Assembly: GCA_027000105.1 (NCBI GenBank)
Contig: JALTOP010000129.1
Location: 10,905-22,913, forward strand
DNA: 12,009 nucleotides
Direction: 5' to 3'
From: Planctomycetaceae bacterium
Lineage (GTDB): Bacteria; Planctomycetota; Planctomycetia; Planctomycetales; Planctomycetaceae
A program made the position numbers and the translations under genes. Shown here one piece after another: positions 7,560 to 12,009 of this stretch (positions within the stretch are counted from its first letter, which is position 1; each line of letters begins with the position of its first letter). The notes under the pieces are model-generated. The model worked only from the letters and a program-made list of their open reading frames with translations, was not told where the DNA came from and did not search any database.

Positions 7560-10500
7560 TCAGCGGGAACTGGACGTGCTGAGCAGGTAGGCGAGCAGAT
7601 CGCGGAACTGTTTGTCTTTGAGCGATTCTCCCAGATTGGCAGGCATCGGGGAAAGGAGTGATTTTCGATGTTCGTCGATACGCTGTTCTGCAATTTGAAT
7701 CGCGTTCCCCTTGTTGTCGATCAAAATCCACTGTTCCCCTTCGCTTTTTTTGAGCAGTCCGACAAAGATTTTTCCTTCCTCTGTCAGAATTGTACTGGAA
7801 CGGAAGGCGACATCGACGTTTCTATTGGGGGCCAGAATATCTTCACACAACCGATCCAGTCCGCGGTTGCCGATGCCATCCAGATTGGGGCCGACCTGTT
7901 TCCCTTTCCCTCCCATTTGATGGCAGACCGAGCAATTCTTTTCGTAAAGGATTTTCCCGGCCTGGATATCTCCCCCCAATTTTGCGTAGCTCTGTTTTCG
8001 TGAGTCGATCAAACGCGAAATCCGCTCCTCTTCTTTGGGGAGGCTGTTGACGATTTTTGCGAGCTTTTCTTTTTGCTTTTCGTTTGTCAGCGAGGCCAGT
8101 TTTTGAGCCAACTCGGACTGCACCAGTAACCGGGCAGATGCTTTTCCGGTTTCAAACAATTCCAGCAAGAGCAGCAATCCGGCATTGTCGGAAACAAGCA
8201 GGTCCGCCAGAACGACCTGTTCCTGGAAGCTGGCTGAGTGCATGACCTGGGTCATCAGTTCTTTCGTCTGAGCAGAACGATGCCGGGCAATTGCGCTGAT
8301 TATTTTCTTTCGAAGTGCAACATCGAGATCCATCTCGAGCGAAGCGGCCAATGCGATCAGGCGTGCGTCAGGGGCCATTTTGACAATCGTGGTTGCAGTC
8401 ATTGCGGATAGGTGGCGATTCATTTTTCCGCTTTGCAGTAAGTGCACCAGTTGTTTTTGGAACGAATGCAATCCAAAAGTATCGATGATTTCAATCGCCT
8501 GCTCTGTCTGTCGGGCGATGGGGGACGGGTTGAGTCGCGGTTCTGAAAATCGTCCTGCCGCCAACCAGGCAAAGGCGGGTTCATTATTTCCATCGACCAG
8601 TTCGACAACAACTTCACTACCGGCACGATCTCCCGTTTTCCAGATGAATTGTCGGGCGATGTCCTGGCGTGGTGGCTGCCAGGTTTGAATAATCTTATGC
8701 GTTCGGGTGTCTCGAAGTTTCACGAAATTGAGGTTGCGATTCGGCTTGCCGGGGTAGCCGTCGTGTCCGCAAAGATAGAAACTGAATTCCGGCTGCAGTA
8801 CAAATTTCCCGGAGCGATACGTCCCCACTGCCCGCTCGCCTCCCGGCAAACTGCTATAAAGTGGGACGTTCTGTTGGCCATCATCCGATGCTCGACGTCT
8901 TGTCACCTTCCACGGGTTCGGTTGATGTGGTGCGGAGGTCGCTGGCAGATAGCTCCATTCCAGTGGATAGGGGCCCTCCGCATTTTTCAGCAGTTTATTC
9001 GCCAGTGCGGTTGCCCAGTCGGTTACCGATGCCGGTTGTTTCCGATTCCGTTTTGCCAATCCGTTTTTAACCGAAAACATCTGCACCCGTTGGAACTCCA
9101 GGTCCTGTTGATAGCGTGTGCGAATCTCCTGAACGAGCCTGTCAACCAATTCGGGGGAAACATACTGGCTGGCGAATGTAATATACGTGCTCATTCTTTC
9201 CGGTTCGCAATCATTCAGAACGGCAAGATTTTCGACAATAAACCGGCCGGCTGATTCGTTTTTCAAAGCAAGAGAAATTCCCGCCACAAGGGGAATATCC
9301 GCCTGCGAAATTGAAGCGACCGTTTTCCGGTACCACTGCGCATTTAGGAAGTGATCCCGCAACGCGATTTTGATGACATGCCTTAAATGAACATCCTGCG
9401 GATCGGTCGAGTGGAACCGTTTCAGTAAAACATCAATACACTCCTCCCGGCGATGCACCGCGGATGCCTGGACGGCCGCTCGTTGCACGAGTGGAGACTG
9501 ATCGCTCATCCCTTTTTTCAACAGCAAAGCAATCGGTTCATTCTGCCCGGCCACATATTCAGATAAAACACGGTAGACGTGTTCGCGAACTTCGGGGTGT
9601 GAATCGTCTGCCGCTTTGGAAAGATCCGCAAACTCCAATTGATGCAGCCGGTTCAATATCCATAAGGCGTGAAATCGGGCTGTCGGATGTTCGGAGGCAC
9701 GCAACAAAGAGCGTACCGGTTCTTCCGCCCGTTTCCCGAACGAATCGACAATTCGATCCGCCGCCATCATGCGACGGACCCGGCTGTGACCAGCCAACTC
9801 GGTACACAATGCATCCAGTGACATCGCTTCGAAATTCGTGGAGTTTGCAGGCGGAGGGCCTGTTTTCTCCGTACTGCTTTTGTCCGTACCACGATAAACG
9901 ATTCGCCAAATGCGACCGCGGAATCTGTCTCGTCCGGGATGATCCAGTGGCACCTCATAATGACCAATAATCCGATTGTAGAAGTCGGCGACATACAGGG
10001 CTCCGTCGGGACCGAATTTCAGGTCAACCGGACGAAACCACGGATCATTTGCGGTCAGGAAATCCGGCTTTTCCACCGCGCGGATGCTGGAGCCGATCCG
10101 TTGCAATTGATCCCGATTGATACGACTGGTCATCACATTGCCCCCAAACGTGTTGCGGTCGTACTCCGAGGGAAAACCGCTTCCTTCACTGATCGCCAGA
10201 CCGGCAATCGCCGTTGAATTATGCAGATGCTGCATCACATCGGGAACGTACCCGAGTCCATCATCCGGCTTGCCGAAACTCTGGTAGTAACCTTCCCGCA
10301 GTATCAAGCTGATCGGTTTGGTATGGCAATCGGCAACAAACAGATCGCCTGCAGCGTCGAACGTCATCCCAAAGGGGTTGACCAGTCCATGCGAATAATG
10401 TTCGACACGATCTCCGTTGAACCGCATGCGGAAAATGTTACCCGATTTCATCGAAATCGCGTGTCCATCTTTCCCGGCAAGTTCTGTATGATTATTGAAT

Positions 10501-11102
10501 CCGTGTGTCGCATACAGCCAACCATCGTAACCGCGGGTAAAACTGTTGCACATGCCATGTGTGTCCCGTTCGTAGCCGACTGGCCCGTATAACACCTCTT
10601 TTTTATCCGCCTTGTCGTCGCCATCGGTATCGTGCAGAAACCAGATGTTTGGAATGCTGTAGCAGAGAGCACCATCCTGATAAGGCATGATGCCAAGCGG
10701 AATATTCAGCCCGGTAGCAAATGTTTTCACGAGGTCGGCTCGTCCATCGCCGTTGGTGTCTTCGAGAATTATGATGCTGTCCCGAGCCTTGGTTCCCGGC
10801 TTGGCAGGTATTGGATATTCCACCGTGGTTGTAACCCACAAACGCCCCCTGGCGTCGAAAGCCATATTCATCGGCTTGGCGATATCCGGCTCTGCAGCCA
10901 TCAGTTGCACATCAAACCCCGGCGGAAGCTGAAATCGCAATCGCTCCTGCTGAGGCGTTAAAGGTTCGGTCGTTCTAATCGCCTTTTGAAATTCTGACTG
11001 ATCAACTTTGCGGATTTGCCCCATCAATTCAATGGGCACAAAGAACACAGAGAACAAGAGAGTTGCCAGGAAGGAACAAAAGATAAACGGGGGCGTCATC
11101 AT
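7560..11102 (-). CDS. PVC-type exported haem-binding dehydrogenase-like protein with beta-propeller, HEAT repeats and CxxCH cytochrome c
   Basis: This 1,180-residue protein has the multidomain layout typical of Planctomycetes and Verrucomicrobia. Residues 1-29 are a signal peptide (hydrophobic FLATLLFSVFFVPIEL). Residues about 55-405 match the PVC N-terminal membrane-bound dehydrogenase-type propeller, starting at LPPGFDVQLMAAEPDIAKPM. It has two Asp-rich loops that look calcium-binding, DTNGDGRAD (115-123) and DTDGDDKAD (158-166), and a second propeller motif FGPDGALYVADFYN (363-376). About 425-640 is helical, HEAT-like. About 740-880 is a beta-rich segment including FSFYLCGHDGYPGKPN. The cytochrome c domain has CSVCH at 1057-1061 and a likely distal Met1153 (LLSPMPANLGESL). 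A sugar or alcohol dehydrogenase passing electrons to the haem is a common proposal, but the substrate is unknown. Two adjacent ATGs begin the gene; GGAG (11110-11107) lies 4 nt before the first and 7 nt before the second at 11099, so either may be used. Confidence 0.93.
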   Translation of the reverse strand: MMTPPFIFCSFLATLLFSVFFVPIELMGQIRKVDQSEFQKAIRTTEPLTPQQERLRFQLPPGFDVQLMAAEPDIAKPMNMAFDARGRLWVTTTVEYPIPAKPGTKARDSIIILEDTNGDGRADLVKTFATGLNIPLGIMPYQDGALCYSIPNIWFLHDTDGDDKADKKEVLYGPVGYERDTHGMCNSFTRGYDGWLYATHGFNNHTELAGKDGHAISMKSGNIFRMRFNGDRVEHYSHGLVNPFGMTFDAAGDLFVADCHTKPISLILREGYYQSFGKPDDGLGYVPDVMQHLHNSTAIAGLAISEGSGFPSEYDRNTFGGNVMTSRINRDQLQRIGSSIRAVEKPDFLTANDPWFRPVDLKFGPDGALYVADFYNRIIGHYEVPLDHPGRDRFRGRIWRIVYRGTDKSSTEKTGPPPANSTNFEAMSLDALCTELAGHSRVRRMMAADRIVDSFGKRAEEPVRSLLRASEHPTARFHALWILNRLHQLEFADLSKAADDSHPEVREHVYRVLSEYVAGQNEPIALLLKKGMSDQSPLVQRAAVQASAVHRREECIDVLLKRFHSTDPQDVHLRHVIKIALRDHFLNAQWYRKTVASISQADIPLVAGISLALKNESAGRFIVENLAVLNDCEPERMSTYITFASQYVSPELVDRLVQEIRTRYQQDLEFQRVQMFSVKNGLAKRNRKQPASVTDWATALANKLLKNAEGPYPLEWSYLPATSAPHQPNPWKVTRRRASDDGQQNVPLYSSLPGGERAVGTYRSGKFVLQPEFSFYLCGHDGYPGKPNRNLNFVKLRDTRTHKIIQTWQPPRQDIARQFIWKTGDRAGSEVVVELVDGNNEPAFAWLAAGRFSEPRLNPSPIARQTEQAIEIIDTFGLHSFQKQLVHLLQSGKMNRHLSAMTATTIVKMAPDARLIALAASLEMDLDVALRKKIISAIARHRSAQTKELMTQVMHSASFQEQVVLADLLVSDNAGLLLLLELFETGKASARLLVQSELAQKLASLTNEKQKEKLAKIVNSLPKEEERISRLIDSRKQSYAKLGGDIQAGKILYEKNCSVCHQMGGKGKQVGPNLDGIGNRGLDRLCEDILAPNRNVDVAFRSSTILTEEGKIFVGLLKKSEGEQWILIDNKGNAIQIAEQRIDEHRKSLLSPMPANLGESLKDKQFRDLLAYLLSTSSSR

Positions 11103-11195
11103 ATCACTCCGGGAACTGCAGAAGCATCGACTATATTCAAAAAACAGAACGACAACAGGCGGGAAAACAGGTGCACAGATACTAACGCCCGGTCT

Positions 11196-11266
11196 TGTTC
11201 AATACAAACCTGTTCCACGCTGTTCTTTCCCTGTTTCAGGGTCTGTTCGATATTGCCCCTCTGTTC
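11196..11266 (+). repeat. Cluster of TGTTC pentamers in an intergenic region
   Basis: TGTTC starts at 11196, 11211, 11221, 11244 and 11262, with a one-mismatch copy (TGTTT) at 11232. The four middle members, including the TGTTT copy, are 10-12 bp apart, close to one helical turn, and so would face the same side of the DNA. This fits a multi-site binding region for a transcription factor, but no known regulator consensus was recognised. Confidence 0.4.
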
Positions 11267-11281
11267 AATTACAGTTATGAT
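11253..11281 (+). promoter_or_regulatory. Putative sigma70-type promoter of the PAS gene
   Basis: TTGCCC (11253-11258, 4 of 6 to the -35 consensus) and TATGAT (11276-11281, 5 of 6 to the -10 consensus) are separated by exactly 17 bp. Transcription would begin near 11288, upstream of the ATG at 11319 but after the in-frame ATG at 11277. The match is by eye and could be chance. Confidence 0.35.
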
Positions 11282-11318
11282 CGAACGCCGATTTCGATCC
11301 AATCCTTTCCGCGGGCCA

Positions 11319-12009
11319 ATGGAAAGTAAAGTGGACGACCCTGCAGTCAATGCAACTCAAGGTGATGAGAAGGGGGCGGCTTCCACCGTCCCTCCAGCTC
11401 CCCATATCGATCTGCTTTTCGAAAATGCGCCTGTCAGTTTGTGGCATGAAGACTACTCTGACATACAAAAGAAAATTGAATCACTTCGTGAAGCAGGGGT
11501 CAAGAATTTTCGGGCCTATTTTGAGTCCCACCCCGAGGTGGTTATCGAGTGCTCCAGGCTGGTGAAAATTTGGGATGTGAACCAGGAAACACTCAGGCTT
11601 CATCGTGCAAAAAGCAAACAGGAACTGACTGCCGATCTTTCCAGAATCTTCTGCGAAGAATCACTTCCTGTCTACCGGGAAACATTGATTTTTCTGGCAG
11701 AGGGACGAACCGATTTTGAATCGGAAGCGATTGTACAAACACTCGACGGCGATAAAATTCATACCCACATGAGAATTCTTGTTGATCGGGAATCGCTCGA
11801 TTGGTCGTCCGTCTATGTCGCGGTGACCGACCTGACAGAACAGAAGAAAATGGAAGCGGAACTGAAACGGGAGCATGAACGGCTTCAGGCGCTGGTTCAG
11901 ACGATTCCGGATATCATTTTTTTCAAGGATCGTGAAGGTCACAATCTGATTGTAAACAGGGCGTACGAAAAGATCGCCGGAATCCCGCAGGAGGAGATTG
12001 TCGGCAAAA
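11319..12009 (+). CDS. PAS-domain sensor/signalling protein (N-terminal part; continues past right edge)
   Basis: At least 230 residues are visible, with no stop before the window ends. Residues about 28-170 form a first PAS-like module, beginning LLFENAPVSLWHEDYSDI and ending at VAVTDLTEQKKMEAEL, the usual exit of a PAS/PAC unit into a signalling helix. A short coiled linker follows (about 172-192), then a second, canonical PAS domain (TIPDIIFFKDREGHNLIVN from about 195) cut off by the edge. No signal peptide or membrane helix is seen, which suggests a cytoplasmic sensor. The output module is outside the window; histidine kinase or diguanylate cyclase are the usual partners, so no more specific name is given. 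The start could be the ATG at 11319 or the in-frame ATG at 11277, which adds 14 arginine-rich residues; neither has a clear Shine-Dalgarno. I prefer 11319 because 11277 falls inside a candidate -10 box. It diverges from the PVC cytochrome gene. Confidence 0.85.
   Translation, partial: MESKVDDPAVNATQGDEKGAASTVPPAPHIDLLFENAPVSLWHEDYSDIQKKIESLREAGVKNFRAYFESHPEVVIECSRLVKIWDVNQETLRLHRAKSKQELTADLSRIFCEESLPVYRETLIFLAEGRTDFESEAIVQTLDGDKIHTHMRILVDRESLDWSSVYVAVTDLTEQKKMEAELKREHERLQALVQTIPDIIFFKDREGHNLIVNRAYEKIAGIPQEEIVGK

Larger units (their letters stand above)
11103..11318. other. Divergent intergenic region between the PVC cytochrome gene and the PAS gene
   Basis: These 216 bp hold the 5' regions of two divergent genes. 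I saw no believable gene here; the short minus-strand frame spanning 11099-11350 shows no family features. The stretch contains repeated TGTTC pentamers, a CCCTG-TTT-CAGGG hairpin (11229-11241) and a promoter-like pair upstream of the PAS gene. Confidence 0.5.

Noticed and set aside
8649..9254. 201-codon plus-strand frame opposite the PVC cytochrome gene
   Set aside because: It is antisense to a continuous 1,180-codon gene with clear domain architecture and shows no protein family features.
11099..11350. 83-codon minus-strand frame upstream of the PVC cytochrome gene
   Set aside because: It overlaps both neighbouring gene starts and the promoter-like elements, with no motif or ribosome binding site.

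Overview
The window looks like chromosomal DNA of a planctomycete (PVC superphylum) of medium GC content. The strongest evidence is the 1,180-residue gene on the right. It joins an exported beta-propeller dehydrogenase domain, HEAT-like repeats and a C-terminal CxxCH cytochrome c, an architecture characteristic of Planctomycetes and Verrucomicrobia. Shine-Dalgarno signals that are weak or absent at several starts fit this. The genus cannot be named from the sequence. I see no tRNA, rRNA, CRISPR array, insertion sequence or phage gene.

Left half (1-5028): the activated methyl cycle. On the minus strand, metF (5,10-methylenetetrahydrofolate reductase) is followed by metH (cobalamin-dependent methionine synthase), which runs off the left edge inside its B12-binding domain. 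Divergent to them, across 373 bp with no convincing gene, is ahcY (S-adenosylhomocysteine hydrolase). Together they reduce methylene-THF to methyl-THF, methylate homocysteine to methionine, and recycle S-adenosylhomocysteine to homocysteine and adenosine. The shared intergenic region carries a 36-bp imperfect dyad, a candidate regulatory site.

Middle (5029-7522): two exported paralogues of the inosine/uridine-preferring nucleoside hydrolase fold, in the same direction as ahcY. The second keeps the canonical catalytic motifs. The first keeps the N-terminal metal-binding aspartates but has lost the usual His and one Asp. A hairpin-plus-T-tract terminator, with a second mutually exclusive stem, lies between them. 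ahcY makes adenosine, so nucleoside hydrolases next to it are suggestive, but their signal peptides place them outside the cytoplasm and the link is only an inference.

Right (7523-12009): the giant PVC-type haem-binding dehydrogenase-like protein is on the minus strand, convergent with the second nucleoside hydrolase. Divergent from it is the start of a PAS-domain sensor or signalling gene that runs off the right edge. Their 216-bp intergenic region holds a cluster of TGTTC pentamers and a plausible sigma70-type promoter.

No clearly new defence, mobile or biosynthetic system is visible. The most interesting points are the divergent nucleoside hydrolase, its position beside SAH hydrolase, and the structured intergenic regions.
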